A stretch of 64,000 nucleotides of DNA from Mycobacterium uberis (GCF_003408705.1 NZ_QAYL01000014.1:25104-89103); one strand, 5' to 3'. Shown: positions 1-9,573, counted from the stretch's first letter. Numbers and translations are program-made. The notes: generated from the letters alone by a model not told the origin.

Positions 1-860
1 GCCTGACAGTATGTGCCGACTACGGCGTGACCGTCGACTGTATGCTATGGATGGAGGCGATCGGAGCAACTTCCGGTCAGGTGTACGGGAGTAGTGCCGT
101 GTTGGCGAGCGGCAGCGTCGGCACTCTGTGCGAACAGATCGTGGCCGGAGCGAACCGCGATGGCGGCGTGCTGATGCAGTGTGGCACCAGCTTTGATCGT
201 GTGGACAACCACCCCGGAGTCACAATGTGCGCCCGGCCTGTGGACCATCCCGCACACAACCGCTGGGAAAACCCGGATCGGCGGAGCTAGCAATGCCGGC
301 CGGTTATTCCTTAGCTGGGTGGATCGGCTTGTCGGATTGGGTGATCCGATTGGCGACTTTGAACAAGCCGATTCGCGTCGGATACCGGCCTGGTCGCCCC
401 TATGTGCGCGGTGAACTTACGTGGTTACATGATCCGGACCACCGTGCCGCGCTCGACGACTTCGATCTCGAGCACAACGCCGCAGCGGTGTGCCGGGCCA
501 TATATGCTAGGCATCGGACTTCATGTTAGGCATCGGGCTTCGTCGTCCGCTAGCTCATCGAACTGAGTGAGGTGTCGGTGTCGCGCATCGTGGCTGCCGG
601 CGGCTGTGCTGGGGTGTGGCCTTGGATGCAAGCCATTGCCGACGCGATCGGTCGACCCATGCAGGTGTCCGGAGTGGCCGAGGGAATGGCGTTGAGGGCT
701 ACGTTCGTGGCAGCTGGTCTGGAATTCTTGATCATTGATGCCACCCAAGTTGGTTTCAACCGAAAGCATCGTTGAGCTCCATCCAGCATGGGAAGGCGCG
801 GTCGAGGACCGCTGCCGACGGTTCCTCGAGCTAGCGAACCGGCCTTCTTGTCGCATCTAA
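1..860 (+). pseudogene. FGGY-family carbohydrate kinase remnant (xylulokinase-like)
   Basis: The stretch encodes pieces of the C-terminal half of an FGGY sugar kinase in shifting frames. Around 75-200 it reads GQVYGSSAVLASGSVGTLCE, around 340-510 a block resembling PYVRGELTWLHDPD, and around 580-720 the ATP-site segment VAAGGCAGVWPWMQAIADA. These blocks fall in correct family order but need at least three frame changes, and stops separate them. The 5' part lies outside the window. Family members phosphorylate pentuloses or related polyols. Position upstream of a GNAT gene, a methyltransferase and secY matches xylB (Rv0729) of M. tuberculosis, so it is probably that ortholog. No open frame long enough for a product remains. 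Confidence 0.75.
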
Positions 861-896
861 CCCAGGAGACCTAGTGCGACACCTGAAGCAGCATTC

Positions 897-1217
897 ATGG
901 CTTACGTCATGACCGACTATAATCAGACCGCTGTTCGCCGAGAGATCGCTGACGCTCTGTTGAAGGCGTTGGAACGTCGCCACGAGGTTGCCGACGCTGT
1001 GGTGGAGGCCGACAATAAGCCCACCGCAGTCAAGGCAATCGCCCAGTTGCTCGACACATCGCACCTCGCCGTCGAAACGATAATGAGCATGTCGTTCGAC
1101 CAGCTTACCAAAGATTCCCGCAAAAATATCCTTGCCGAGTTGGAAGATTGGAACAAACAGCTGAGCTCTGCTGTCCAGAAGTGTCCGGTAAGCCTGGGTT
1201 CAAGTCTTCAGTTTTGA
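897..1217 (+). CDS. Small protein resembling the GyrA/ParC coiled-coil segment
   Basis: This 106-residue frame lies between two pseudogenes yet is uninterrupted, with mostly G or C in third codon positions. Residues about 14-90 are predicted helical. They resemble the coiled-coil hairpin of topoisomerase II A subunits: an LLKALERRHEVADAVVEAD helix, then a segment like the AIAQLLDTS...AVETIMSMSFDQLT region of GyrA, where the family has LL..S..QA.AIL.M.L.RLT. The DNA-cleaving domain with its tyrosine is absent, so it cannot be a gyrase subunit. The last 16 residues look unrelated and may be a frameshifted tail. An internal ATG at 909 is an alternative start, and no clear Shine-Dalgarno sequence is visible. 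Its function is unknown: it may be a conserved small mycobacterial gene or a surviving fragment. Confidence 0.5.
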   Translation: MAYVMTDYNQTAVRREIADALLKALERRHEVADAVVEADNKPTAVKAIAQLLDTSHLAVETIMSMSFDQLTKDSRKNILAELEDWNKQLSSAVQKCPVSLGSSLQF

Positions 1218-1229
1218 CACTTTTCCGGT

Positions 1230-1590
1230 GACGAGGACCACGATATCTTCGCTGCCTGCAATGCAGAAATTGGTGCCGCCGGCGACGGGTCTGGTGGGCC
1301 GGCAGCATCGATGACGAGATCCGGGTGGCGTTGGCCCGTGTCCACGACGAAGAGGGCGCGTGGTTCGTGATGGTCGACTCAGGCGCGAAGGTTGGGATGG
1401 TGTTCGGTGGGCTTGTCAATGGCTAGGTGGATATACGGGTTTGGATTCACCCCGATCATCGAAAGAAGAGTTACGGCACTGCCGTGCTGCGTAAGTCGCG
1501 GTCGGAGATGGCGTACTGCTTCTCTGTCGTGCCGATGATTGTCCGTGCGCCCGCCGCTGACCCGCATAGCCGGGTCACGGCCGACTAAGA
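1230..1590 (+). pseudogene. GNAT-family N-acetyltransferase remnant
   Basis: Two blocks in neighbouring frames match the GNAT fold. Near 1320-1410 the reading LARVHDEEGAWFVMVDSGAK resembles the central strands. Near 1428-1490 WIHPDHRKKSYGTAVLRKSR corresponds to motif A, which binds acetyl-CoA. The N-terminal part is missing or unreadable, and stops and frame changes break the gene. It sits between the sugar-kinase remnant and the methyltransferase remnant, the order Rv0729-Rv0730-Rv0731c-secY, so it is probably the Rv0730 ortholog. The substrate cannot be inferred. Confidence 0.6.
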
Positions 1591-1606
1591 GCCGGTTTCC
1601 TGTTAG

Positions 1607-2610
1607 CTAACGCCGATCTTCTGTTCCTATCTCAGCGTTGCAAGCAACCCTGACAACATTGCGGAACCGGGTCATCTCATCGTCGTCAGAGAAGATGCGG
1701 CCGCAATCGGTGAGTAGATCCCACCCTAGCCTGACAATCACCCGCCAGCTTCGATTGGCGAGGTAATCAACGACATTGCTGTGCTTCCCGTCAAAGACAT
1801 AGTCAGGATAGGTCGATGTTGCAGCCCAACTTGACCCACAGCTGGTTGAATTACTGCGCGCACTGTGACAGCGTCGCACCCAAATCCGGATGGTATTCAG
1901 TGGCCAGCATGTCCCCGGGCGCGTTGAGTGCGATGATGTTGTCGAAGAGCTGGTTCTGAGCTTCCGGTGGAAGATACATAAGCAAGCTTTCCGCGCTCTA
2001 CGATGTTGGCTTCGTATCGTGGAATCCACTGCGGTGCAACGATGTTCGCCGGTCTTCTCGCAGATCGACGCTGGCTGTTCGCCGGCAGGCGGCCGGTGCA
2101 ACAGCGAGCGCTGACAACCTGGCACTCTTAAATTCGATAACCTGGGGTTGATCCACTTTAATAGACCACAGTGCCTTATGGTCATGGTAGTCGATAAGGT
2201 CAGGAGCCGAGGCTTGCGGCTAGCGTCACCGACTGGTGGATACCGTCGCGGGCGGCGTCGAGGAAGAATAGTCAAAGAAGTGGATGCGCACCGCGATTGA
2301 ATCGGTTTCCATCCGCAGGCCTCGCTCACTGCACTTGTCAACCTCGCTGCCTGATTTCTGAACCGCTTTGTGGGCGGATGTCACCGTCAACCATACGAGT
2401 GAAAAAACTGGGGTCGACCGGACGCACCAATGGCGCCGCCAACGGATCATTAATGATCGGGTCGAGTTCTGCGCTAGCCAGCGCATGGGTAGCCGCGACC
2501 ATCGGCGCCGTAGCGTCGACGCTCGAGGCTAGATCCCAGGCTGCCCTGCCCAGTACATGTCGTGGTGCTCCTGGTTCAGCTCAGCGCATATATAGTTCAC
2601 GTTACCGAAC
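1607..2610 (-). pseudogene. SAM-dependent methyltransferase remnant (PF04072 family)
   Basis: Reading leftward from about 2600, one frame gives [20 protein letters not shown] and [20 protein letters not shown], the N-terminal signature of the large mycobacterial PF04072 methyltransferase family. Another frame near 2250-2300 gives the RIHFFD segment. The C-terminal end near 1620-1790 reads NVVDYLANRSWRV and FSDDDEMTRFRNVV, the family's usual ending. At least three frame changes separate these pieces. A 244-codon frame at 1607-2341 is open but correct only at its C-terminal end. Orientation and position next to secY match Rv0731c. A second remnant of the same family lies near 39.2-40.0 kb. Confidence 0.7.
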
Positions 2611-2704
2611 GGGTCGTTGCTGTCGATCGATGGCAGTCGTTAGGTGACGAGGTCGGTGATACGTTCACTAAAACTAATGTTCGCCAGCTTTATATTATAG
2701 CTAA

Positions 2705-2756
2705 TATAATTATATAGCTAAGATTTTACGTATAATTATATAGCTAAGATTTTACG
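2705..2756. repeat. Tandem duplication of a 26-bp AT-rich unit
   Basis: Two exact head-to-tail copies of a 26-bp unit occupy 2705-2730 and 2731-2756. Each contains TATAATTATATAGC followed by TAAGATTTTACG. The 20 bases before the first copy are also AT-rich and partly self-complementary. The surrounding DNA is near 55-60% GC, so the tract stands out. It lies in the gap between the dead methyltransferase and secY. Confidence 0.9.
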
Positions 2757-2954
2757 CCTGTTGACTGGCAGGGTGCTGCGAAGTGATCTTGGAACATTTG
2801 GTGGCCTTACAAGCTTGGTTCGCGGGGTTTCCCGGCGGCCCGCAAAGGGGCTTGTGTAGATAAGCTGTTAGTCTCGTACACGATTTGACGGGCGACGCCG
2901 TATGTCCTGCCTGTGGGTATGGGACGCGAGACGCAGGATAGCCCCAGGAAATCG

Positions 2955-2982
2955 ATGTCAACCGGACCAGCCCGGTTGACAT
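2955..2982. promoter_or_regulatory. Perfect inverted repeat in the secY leader
   Basis: ATGTCAACCGG at 2955-2965 pairs perfectly with CCGGTTGACAT at 2972-2982 around a 6-base loop. It lies 36 bp upstream of the secY start and ahead of its ribosome binding site AGGAGGG (3007-3013). No T-run follows, so it does not look like an intrinsic terminator. It could be a leader hairpin or a dyad operator; the role is an inference. Confidence 0.5.
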
Positions 2983-3018
2983 GCCGCGAAAAGAGTTCGG
3001 CTGCGCAGGAGGGTTAGA

Positions 3019-4344
3019 GTGTTCTCGGCTTTCATCTCGTCGCTGCGGACAGTCGATCTAAGGCGGAAGATCCTTTTCACGCTGGTCATCGTCGTGCTTT
3101 ATCGCGTTGGTGCGGCACTGCCATCCCCGGGCGTCAATTACCAGCATGTGCAGCAGTGCATCAAAGAGGCCACTGGTGGCGAAGCTGGGCGAATTTACTC
3201 GCTGATCAACCTGTTCTCCGGCGGGGCGTTGCTGAAACTCACGGTGTTCGCGGTGGGGGTGATGCCCTATATCACCGCCAGTATCATCGTGCAGCTGCTG
3301 ACCGTGGTAATCCCACGCTTTGAACAACTGCGCAAGGAAGGTCAAGCGGGTCAAGCGAAAATGACGCAGTACACCCGTTACCTGGCCATCGCACTGGCCC
3401 TCCTGCAAGCTACCAGCATCGTGGCGCTGGCGGCCAATGGCGGGCTGCTGCAGGGCTGCCAGGAGGACATCATCTCCGACCAGAGCATCTTCAGTCTAGT
3501 CGTCATCGTGCTGGTGATGACGGGCGGTGCGGCGCTAGTGATGTGGATGGGGGAGCTGATTACTGAACGTGGTATCGGCAATGGCATGTCGCTGTTGATC
3601 TTCGTCGGTATCGCTGCCCGCATTCCCGCTGAGGGTAAACAGATCCTCGATAGCCGGGGCGGGGTCATCTTCGCCTCTGTCTGCCTGGCTGCTTTGACCA
3701 TCATCGTCGGTGTGGTTTTCGTTGAACAGGGTCAGCGCCGGATCCCGGTGCAATATGCCAAGCGTATGGTAGGTCGGCGGATGTACGGTGGGACCTCGAC
3801 GTACCTGCCGCTTAAGGTCAACCAGGCCGGCGTTATTCCGGTCATTTTCGCGTCCTCGTTGATCTACATTCCGCATCTGATCACCCAGCTGGTCCGTAGC
3901 GGCAGTGGTGGTGTAGGTAACAGCTGGTGGGACAAATTCGTCGGTACGTACCTATCGGACCCGGCCGATCCTGTTTATATCAGTATCTACTTCGGGCTCA
4001 TTATCTTCTTTACCTATTTCTATGTATCAGTGACATTCAATCCCGACGAACGTGCCGATGAAATGAAGAAGTTCGGCGGCTTCGTTCCTGGTGTTCGACC
4101 GGGGCGGCCGACGGCCGACCATTTGCGTTATGTACTTAGCCGAATTACGCTGCCGGGCTCGATTTATCTTGGTGCGATCGCTGTGTTGCCCAACCTATTT
4201 CTGCAGATCGGTGATGGCAGCGCAGTCCAGAATTTACCGTTCGGGGGTACGGCAGTGCTGATCATGATCGGGGTCGGATTGGATACGGTCAAGCAGATCG
4301 AGAGTCAGCTGATGCAGCGCAACTATGAAGGGTTCCTGAAGTGA
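3019..4344 (+). CDS. secY: Preprotein translocase subunit SecY
   Basis: SecY is the ten-helix channel subunit of the SecYEG translocon. It exports unfolded preproteins and inserts membrane proteins in the cytoplasmic membrane. The 441-residue product has the N-terminal [25 protein letters not shown] helix, the family's conserved glycines, and the loop [14 protein letters not shown] near residue 350 that contacts SecA. Its length equals the M. tuberculosis protein. GTG at 3019 is chosen because AGGAGGG ends 6 bp upstream. The stop overlaps the adk start in GTGA, implying translational coupling. The leader carries a perfect dyad and an AT-rich tandem repeat. Confidence 0.97.
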   Translation: MFSAFISSLRTVDLRRKILFTLVIVVLYRVGAALPSPGVNYQHVQQCIKEATGGEAGRIYSLINLFSGGALLKLTVFAVGVMPYITASIIVQLLTVVIPRFEQLRKEGQAGQAKMTQYTRYLAIALALLQATSIVALAANGGLLQGCQEDIISDQSIFSLVVIVLVMTGGAALVMWMGELITERGIGNGMSLLIFVGIAARIPAEGKQILDSRGGVIFASVCLAALTIIVGVVFVEQGQRRIPVQYAKRMVGRRMYGGTSTYLPLKVNQAGVIPVIFASSLIYIPHLITQLVRSGSGGVGNSWWDKFVGTYLSDPADPVYISIYFGLIIFFTYFYVSVTFNPDERADEMKKFGGFVPGVRPGRPTADHLRYVLSRITLPGSIYLGAIAVLPNLFLQIGDGSAVQNLPFGGTAVLIMIGVGLDTVKQIESQLMQRNYEGFLK

Positions 4345-4886
4345 GAGTTGTTTTGCTGGGACCGCCGGGGGCAGGCAAGGGCACGCAAGCCCAACGGCTC
4401 GCAGAAAAGCTTGGTATCCCGCAGATTTCCACCGGTGAATTGTTCCGGCGCAACATCGAGGAAGGCACCAAACTTGGGTGCGAGGTCAAGCGCTACTTGG
4501 ACGTCGGCGACTTGGTGCCCTCCGATCTGACCAATCAACTGGTGGGCAACCGGCTGAGCAAACCGGACGCGGCCGACGGCTTTATCTTGGACGGGTTTCC
4601 GCGTTCGCTCGAGCAAGCTGAGGCGCTGCATGAGATGCTAGCACACCGGGGTGCCGATATTGATGCTGTGCTGGAGTTTCGCGTGTCGCAGGAGGTATTG
4701 CTGGAGCGGCTCAAAGGACGGGGTCGCGCCGATGACACCGACGACATCATCATCAATCGGATGAATGTCTACCGTGACGAGACTGCGCCGCTGCTGGAGT
4801 ACTACAGCAGCGCATTAAAGACTGTTGACGCCATCGGCACCATGGATGAAGTGTTCGCCCGCGCGCTGCATGCTCTGGGAAAGTAG
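4341..4886 (+). CDS. adk: Adenylate kinase
   Basis: Adk interconverts ATP plus AMP with two ADP in the cytosol. The 181-residue protein has the P-loop [10 protein letters not shown] at residues 7-16, the NMP-binding STGELFRR segment near 31-38, DGFPRS near 85-90 and a short LID around GRGRADDT. It lacks the zinc-binding cysteines of long-form enzymes, as expected for the actinobacterial short form. The GTG start overlaps the secY stop by 4 bp. The order secY-adk-mapA is the classical ribosomal-cluster arrangement. Confidence 0.97.
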   Translation: MRVVLLGPPGAGKGTQAQRLAEKLGIPQISTGELFRRNIEEGTKLGCEVKRYLDVGDLVPSDLTNQLVGNRLSKPDAADGFILDGFPRSLEQAEALHEMLAHRGADIDAVLEFRVSQEVLLERLKGRGRADDTDDIIINRMNVYRDETAPLLEYYSSALKTVDAIGTMDEVFARALHALGK

Positions 4887-4896
4887 GAAAGCGTCT

Positions 4897-5697
4897 GTGG
4901 GTGCGTTAACGTGGCTGCGCAGTCGTAGAATCGTGCCGCAGCGCAGTGCCGGCGAACTTGACGCGATGGCCGCAGCCGGTGCAGTGGTAGCGGCCGCATT
5001 GCAGGCGGTCCAGGCCACCGCAGGCCCTGGGATGTCGAGTCTGAGTCTAGACGAAATCGCCGAGTCGGTGATTCGCGAAGCTGGTGCTACCCCATCCTTC
5101 CTCGGTTACCATGGCTACCCCGCTACGATCTGCGCATCGATCAATGATCGGGTGGTCCATGGAATTCCCTCTGCTACTGAGATTCTCGCACCCGGTGACT
5201 TAGTGTCGATCGACTGCGGTGCGGTACTGGAAGGTTGGCACGGTGATGCGGCGATCACCTTTGGGGTGGGTACTCTCACTGCCGTCGATGAAGCCCTGTC
5301 GCAAGCTACCAGAGAATCGCTGGACATTGGCATCGCAGCGATGATTGTCGGCAATCGTTTGACCGACGTGGCGCATGCCATCGAAATGAGTGCCCGTGCG
5401 GCCGAAATCCGATATCGACTTGCGTTTGGGATCGTGCAAGGGTACGGCGGCCATGGCATCGGCCGACACATGCATATGGATCCGCTTCTGCCCAACGAAG
5501 GCGCTCCTGGGCGCGGCCCGCTGTTGGCGCCTGGCTCGGTATTGGCCATCGAACCGATGTTGACGCTTGGCGCCGGCGAAACGATCGTGCTCGACGACGG
5601 GTGGACTGTAACCACTGCCGACGGTTCGCGAGCGGCTCATTGGGAGCACACTGTCGCCGTCACTGAGGATGGACCTCGCATTCTGACTCTGGCATGA
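4897..5697 (+). CDS. mapA: Type I methionine aminopeptidase
   Basis: The enzyme removes the initiator methionine from nascent proteins using a dinuclear metal centre. All five ligands are visible: D106 (VSIDCG), D117 (WHGDAA), H185 (GYGGHGIG), E219 (AIEPML) and E250 (HWEHT). GTG at 4897 is preferred over an upstream in-frame start at 4825. It follows AGGAAAG by a few bases, avoids a 62-bp overlap with adk, and gives 266 residues, the M. tuberculosis MapA (Rv0734) length. The gene follows adk after a 10-bp gap, so secY-adk-mapA is one transcription unit. Confidence 0.95.
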   Translation: MGALTWLRSRRIVPQRSAGELDAMAAAGAVVAAALQAVQATAGPGMSSLSLDEIAESVIREAGATPSFLGYHGYPATICASINDRVVHGIPSATEILAPGDLVSIDCGAVLEGWHGDAAITFGVGTLTAVDEALSQATRESLDIGIAAMIVGNRLTDVAHAIEMSARAAEIRYRLAFGIVQGYGGHGIGRHMHMDPLLPNEGAPGRGPLLAPGSVLAIEPMLTLGAGETIVLDDGWTVTTADGSRAAHWEHTVAVTEDGPRILTLA

Positions 5698-5744
5698 CTG
5701 AGTGCGGCGCACACGTACTCTGGTGAATCTTCCCTGAGGGGCCG

Positions 5745-5772
5745 TGAACTAAACACCTACTTGACTCGTGTC
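5745..5772 (+). promoter_or_regulatory. Probable SigL-type autoregulatory promoter
   Basis: TGAACT at 5745-5750 and CGTGTC at 5767-5772 are separated by 16 bp and lie 20 bp upstream of the sigL start. From memory, ECF factor SigL of M. tuberculosis recognises about TGAACC and CGTGTC and transcribes its own gene. The match suggests that the autoregulated promoter is preserved here. A strong ribosome binding site GGCGGAGGGG (5778-5787) follows. Confidence 0.6.
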
Positions 5773-5791
5773 AGTAGGCGGAGGGGATTGA

Positions 5792-6322
5792 GTGACTCGC
5801 ATTGCCGACACCGCGGCTGCAGAAGCTGCTCTAATGAAGGCGCTCTACGATGAGCATGCCGCTGTATTATGGCGCTATGCGATGCGGTTGACAGGGGATG
5901 CGAGCCAAGCCGAGGACGTGGTCCAAGAGACACTGTTGCGAGCCTGGCAACATCCCGAAGTGATCGGTGACACAGAGCGTTCGGCGCGGGCGTGGATGTT
6001 CACTGTTGCTCGCCACATGATCATCGACGACCGACGCAGTGCTCGTTTCCGCAACATTGTCGGTTCGATTGACGAGCTAGGTGTGCTTGAACAGTCTTCG
6101 CCAGACGAGGTGGATGTGGCGCTGGAACGGCTGCTGATCGGTGATGCGCTGGCCCAATTGTCCGTCGAGCATCGGGCTGTCATCGAGCGGTCCTACTACC
6201 GTGGATGGACCACCGCGCAGATAGCTACAGACCTCGGGATTGCCGAAGGAACAGTTAAGTCGCGATTACACTATGCAGTGCGGGCCTTGCGGCTCACTCT
6301 GCAGGAACTTGGAGTTACATGA
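5792..6322 (+). CDS. sigL: ECF RNA polymerase sigma factor SigL
   Basis: This 176-residue ECF sigma factor carries region 2 at about residues 20-90 (LYDEHAAVLWRYAMRLTGD, QAEDVVQETLLRAWQ) and region 4 at about 115-172 (LSVEHRAVIERSYYRGWTTAQIA, then GTVKSRLHYA). It redirects RNA polymerase to a small regulon, including its own operon, when released by the membrane anti-sigma factor RslA encoded just downstream. The GTG start has an excellent ribosome binding site and lies 20 bp after a SigL-like promoter. Length and sequence match Rv0735 throughout without interruption. That is notable in a genome with so many dead regulators. Confidence 0.93.
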   Translation: MTRIADTAAAEAALMKALYDEHAAVLWRYAMRLTGDASQAEDVVQETLLRAWQHPEVIGDTERSARAWMFTVARHMIIDDRRSARFRNIVGSIDELGVLEQSSPDEVDVALERLLIGDALAQLSVEHRAVIERSYYRGWTTAQIATDLGIAEGTVKSRLHYAVRALRLTLQELGVT

Positions 6323-6403
6323 TGACGCCGCAGGGATTTATTTCGAGTCTCATCCGGGTGGTCATCAGCTCCGGATACTTGAGGATGACAGGAACTGGAT
6401 GAT

Positions 6404-7171
6404 ATGAAGGAGCCGCTACGTAGCGTCGGTCCACCGGGCAACACCAAGCTATCTAATTTGACGATGGATGACAGTCACCACTACGCAATGTGGGATGCCG
6501 CCTATGTGTTGGGATCGCTTTCTGCGACCGACCGCAGCGAATTCGAGTCACACCTGGTCGACTGTCCCGCATGTCGGCAAGCGGTCACCGAGCTCAGTGG
6601 AATGCCGGCCCTACTTTCGCAGTTCAACCGCGACGATGTGGCAGCGATCGGGGAGTCAAGCAGCAACACTGGTGCTGCGCAGGCTACCGCTGAGATGTCG
6701 CCGGAGTTATTGTCCTCGTTGTTGGCCACGGTGCGTTGGCGCCGCCGCCGCACCCGCCTAACGACCTGGGTGGTATCGACCGCGGCGGCTGTCGCACTCG
6801 GGGGTAGTGTGTTCTTAGGTGTTCAGGGGCATTCCGTGACAGCATCGCAGCAAGTGATGGCGTCTGCGAAACCGATGGCGCAAGTCGGGACGAATCTATT
6901 GGTCTCCACGGTGTCGCTGAACAGCCAAAATTGGGGGACGTTCATCAACCTACGCTGCGTGTGCCTGGCTTCGCCCCATGCGCACCACGACACACTGGCG
7001 CTGGTGGTGGTGGGCCGCAACAGCAGCCAAACTCGGTTGGCGACCTGGGTGGCCGAACCTGGCCACACTGCGACACCTGCTGGGAGCATCTCGATGCCGC
7101 TTGAACAGATCGCCGCCATCCAAGTGGTTGCTGCTGATAGCGGCCAGGTCCTGCTGCAGCGTTCGCTCTAA
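6404..7171 (+). CDS. rslA: Anti-sigma-L factor RslA
   Basis: RslA is a membrane-anchored ZAS-type anti-sigma factor that holds SigL inactive. The 255-residue product has the zinc motif H50-x3-C54-x2-C57 (HLVDCPAC), one transmembrane helix at about 121-141 after the basic stretch RWRRRRTRLT, and an extracytoplasmic domain resembling Rv0736 to its last residues (GQVLLQRSL). ATG at 6404 is used; ATG at 6464, just before DDSHHYAMWDAAY, is a credible alternative. The gap of 81 bp from sigL is larger than the coupled arrangement expected and may reflect loss of an older upstream start. Confidence 0.9.
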   Translation: MKEPLRSVGPPGNTKLSNLTMDDSHHYAMWDAAYVLGSLSATDRSEFESHLVDCPACRQAVTELSGMPALLSQFNRDDVAAIGESSSNTGAAQATAEMSPELLSSLLATVRWRRRRTRLTTWVVSTAAAVALGGSVFLGVQGHSVTASQQVMASAKPMAQVGTNLLVSTVSLNSQNWGTFINLRCVCLASPHAHHDTLALVVVGRNSSQTRLATWVAEPGHTATPAGSISMPLEQIAAIQVVAADSGQVLLQRSL

Positions 7172-7204
7172 TTCCGCCCAGGCGAGTAAAAGGAAGTCAC
7201 TCGC

Positions 7205-8869
7205 CTGTCGTGTTACAGGCATACTCAGGAAGTATCGGCTAGTTGACCACATTGTCGAACATCTTGCAGCCATCGGCGTTAGCCATATTTTCGGTGTGAC
7301 CGGCTACAATGTTTAGCCTTTTGTAAGGCGCGGCGCATTTCCACCTCGAAATTACCCTGGTGCTGGCTAAGCATAAGTTCTTCGCCGCCACGATGGCCGA
7401 CGGGTGCATCCTGGGTATGGTAGTAGCGATTTCGGGTGGTGGTTGTGCAAATGAATCTTGTTGCAGGCCTGCGGGAATCGCTGGTAACCAAGGTGTCCTT
7501 GTTGACTTTGGTCGGCCAAACTCCCAGCACGATGGATGACCTGGATAGCTTTCAGGACACCAGTGGCAACAACGGATCGCTGAACGCCGCGGCGGTGTTT
7601 TAAGTGGTCTCAATGTGGTGCTAGCGAGTGTTTACGACGGCTGGCATCGTTGTGGCGCTGCCTCGAGTCATCGCCACTACGTGTACCGGTATATCGGTCG
7701 TGTTGGTGTTTCCCAAGGATATTCCGCAGGGATACGTTCGGGTCGATGGCTGACATCATGGGGTTGCGATACGCTATCGACTCATCGAAAACTCTTCTCT
7801 GATCGCAGTCGACTCGAACGCATCCCTGCGGTGCTGCGCAAAGTTGCCATCGTCGTGGGCGAGCAGGTGGACAGCGACAATGCTCGAGCCAAGCTCGAAG
7901 TGCTACATGCTCGGGTGGCCACCGTCCCCGACGCCAAGGACGTCGCGGGAACATCCGATTTCGGGTCATCGTACGTACTCGGGGTAACCGGCGTGATGGG
8001 TCTCCCGGGGGCGAAGTTGCGGCAGCCAGCGCCGTATGTCTCGTGGTCGGTACTCGACTATTGGTGACCGCGTGCGCCGGCATCGACGATATGCTGGCTG
8101 TGGTGCCAACGATCTCGCTTACATCGTCGCCCTAATGTTCCGTGTACTTGCGTTCATACTGACGATCTGCGTGTCTCGCTGCGTATGCTAACCCAAGCGT
8201 TGGCCGGCCATGGACGCCCGACGAGCTTACGAGTGTCCGATACTGGTGCGGCGCACCGAACTGACGTCCCTCGTCCTGCTTAGCGTCGGGTGTGTGGCAC
8301 CGCGACGCCATGGCGGTGCTAGGACGGCAACCGATCCAACGGGGCGAAACATTGTGGTCGACGCTGGAGGTACTGGCGCATCGGTGGTCCATTATCTGCC
8401 GGTGCGGCACGGCGACAGATTTACCGTTGCACTCGGTATGGGAAGGTATGAGTTACAGTTTCGATGCCAGGATAGGGATGGCGTTCAGGCGTGCCAACAG
8501 CGAACGCACAGTGGTGATTGCCGGGGTAGGTACGTTTTTTATGCACGGCATGGGAGTCTACACCGCTGTCTACTAATGTCTTTCGATGATTTTTATGTTA
8601 TTCAACAGTACCGTTTACGCCATTGTGAGTTATTTGCGAGCAGCTATTCTATATAGGTCTCTAAAGCTACAATCGATTCCCTATCCAGCAGGTTGGGCGC
8701 TGTTCTGACAGCGATTTTCCCGGGACTGATGCTCGTTGGCGTTAGCGACCTTGATGGGTTTGCCGCTGCTGTGCGCTCGGCGCTTGATATGGGTTGCCCT
8801 ACAGTGGTTAGCGTTGAGTGCACTGCCGACGGTATCCCTTTGCTATCCTTATTTCTCGTCGGTAAGTAA
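7205..8869 (+). pseudogene. Thiamine-diphosphate-dependent enzyme remnant (acetolactate synthase-like)
   Basis: Family blocks occur in order across 1.6 kb. The N-terminal VDHIVEHLAAIGVSHIFGV lies at about 7240, a TMDDLDSFQDTSGNNGSLNA block near 7530, and SVVLVFPKDIPQGY near 7705. A central RKVAIVVGEQVDSDNAR segment lies near 7840 and a cofactor-domain NIVVDAGGTGASVVHYLPV segment near 8350. The end near 8720-8869 reads MGCPTVVSVECTADG. Several frameshifts and stops interrupt it. The family decarboxylates 2-oxo acids; the exact substrate is not evident. It is adjacent to an SRPBCC remnant of the same orientation, suggesting a lost two-gene operon absent from the corresponding place in M. tuberculosis. 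Confidence 0.75.
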
Positions 8870-9013
8870 GCAAAAAATACTGCTAAAGAAAATATTACAA
8901 CAGCAAAGTAGAACAGAACCCATATCGCTGCCAGCGCTTGACTATCTCCAGAAAAATCGACGGAGTAACCTGTATCGAGATCCACCCCGGGAAAGGTCAC
9001 GTTGATTATCATC

Positions 9014-9573
9014 ATGAGATTGATGATGTGGTCGGTTTGCCCGCACAATCAGACATTTGGTGAGTACAGCACCGTCAACGACTACATAGACTGTCCGCCC
9101 GACGAGTTGTTTGACTACTCGGCTGACATCCGCAACCTCGAGGAGTTGACCTAAGTAGTTTAGGTGGTTTCACCCTCACCGATGAACCGAGATTGTGGCT
9201 GGTTCACGATTCGGTTTGGTTCGGAGACCAAGATCTAAACCCGCACCGTCGTCAACTCATAGGCCCACACCGTCAACTACCACTGTGGGTGGTACCAGGC
9301 AAACACCTGTGGATGATCTACTTGATGCATGTCATCAACGCCCAGTTAGTTTTTGGTGAGTCCGGTTCGTTTGTTCTGTGGATCAATTGCCACCACCCGT
9401 TCTACGACCACAACCCGCACCCTGAGGTAGCATTGCCTGAACGTACTATCTGGGTCGGCGACTTCCGGAGCATGTTTGGCGCGAGGTACCTGCTAGAAAC
9501 GAAAAACCTCAAAACAATTATCGAGTATTGCCATAACAATGGCCTGTCTGTTATCTCGATATGGATGCCCTAG
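9014..9573 (+). pseudogene. SRPBCC / polyketide-cyclase-like protein remnant
   Basis: From about 9060 the reading TVNDYIDCPPDELFDYSADI is the typical N-terminal strand and helix of the START-like SRPBCC fold. It ends at a stop near 9152. A second frame (9193-9573) continues with GKHLWMIYLMHVINAQLVFG and NCHHPFYDHNPHPE, closing at a natural-looking stop. One stop and at least one frameshift have destroyed it. SRPBCC proteins bind hydrophobic ligands or act as cyclases or aromatases. The partner was probably the thiamine-diphosphate enzyme just upstream. Confidence 0.6.

Noticed and set aside
1607..2341. 244-codon minus-strand frame as an intact gene
   Set aside because: Only its C-terminal part matches the methyltransferase family. 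The rest is out of frame relative to the family, so it is part of a pseudogene.
4825..4896. Upstream start for methionine aminopeptidase
   Set aside because: It would overlap adk by 62 bp and add residues absent from the family. GTG at 4897 has a better ribosome binding site and gives the standard 266 residues.
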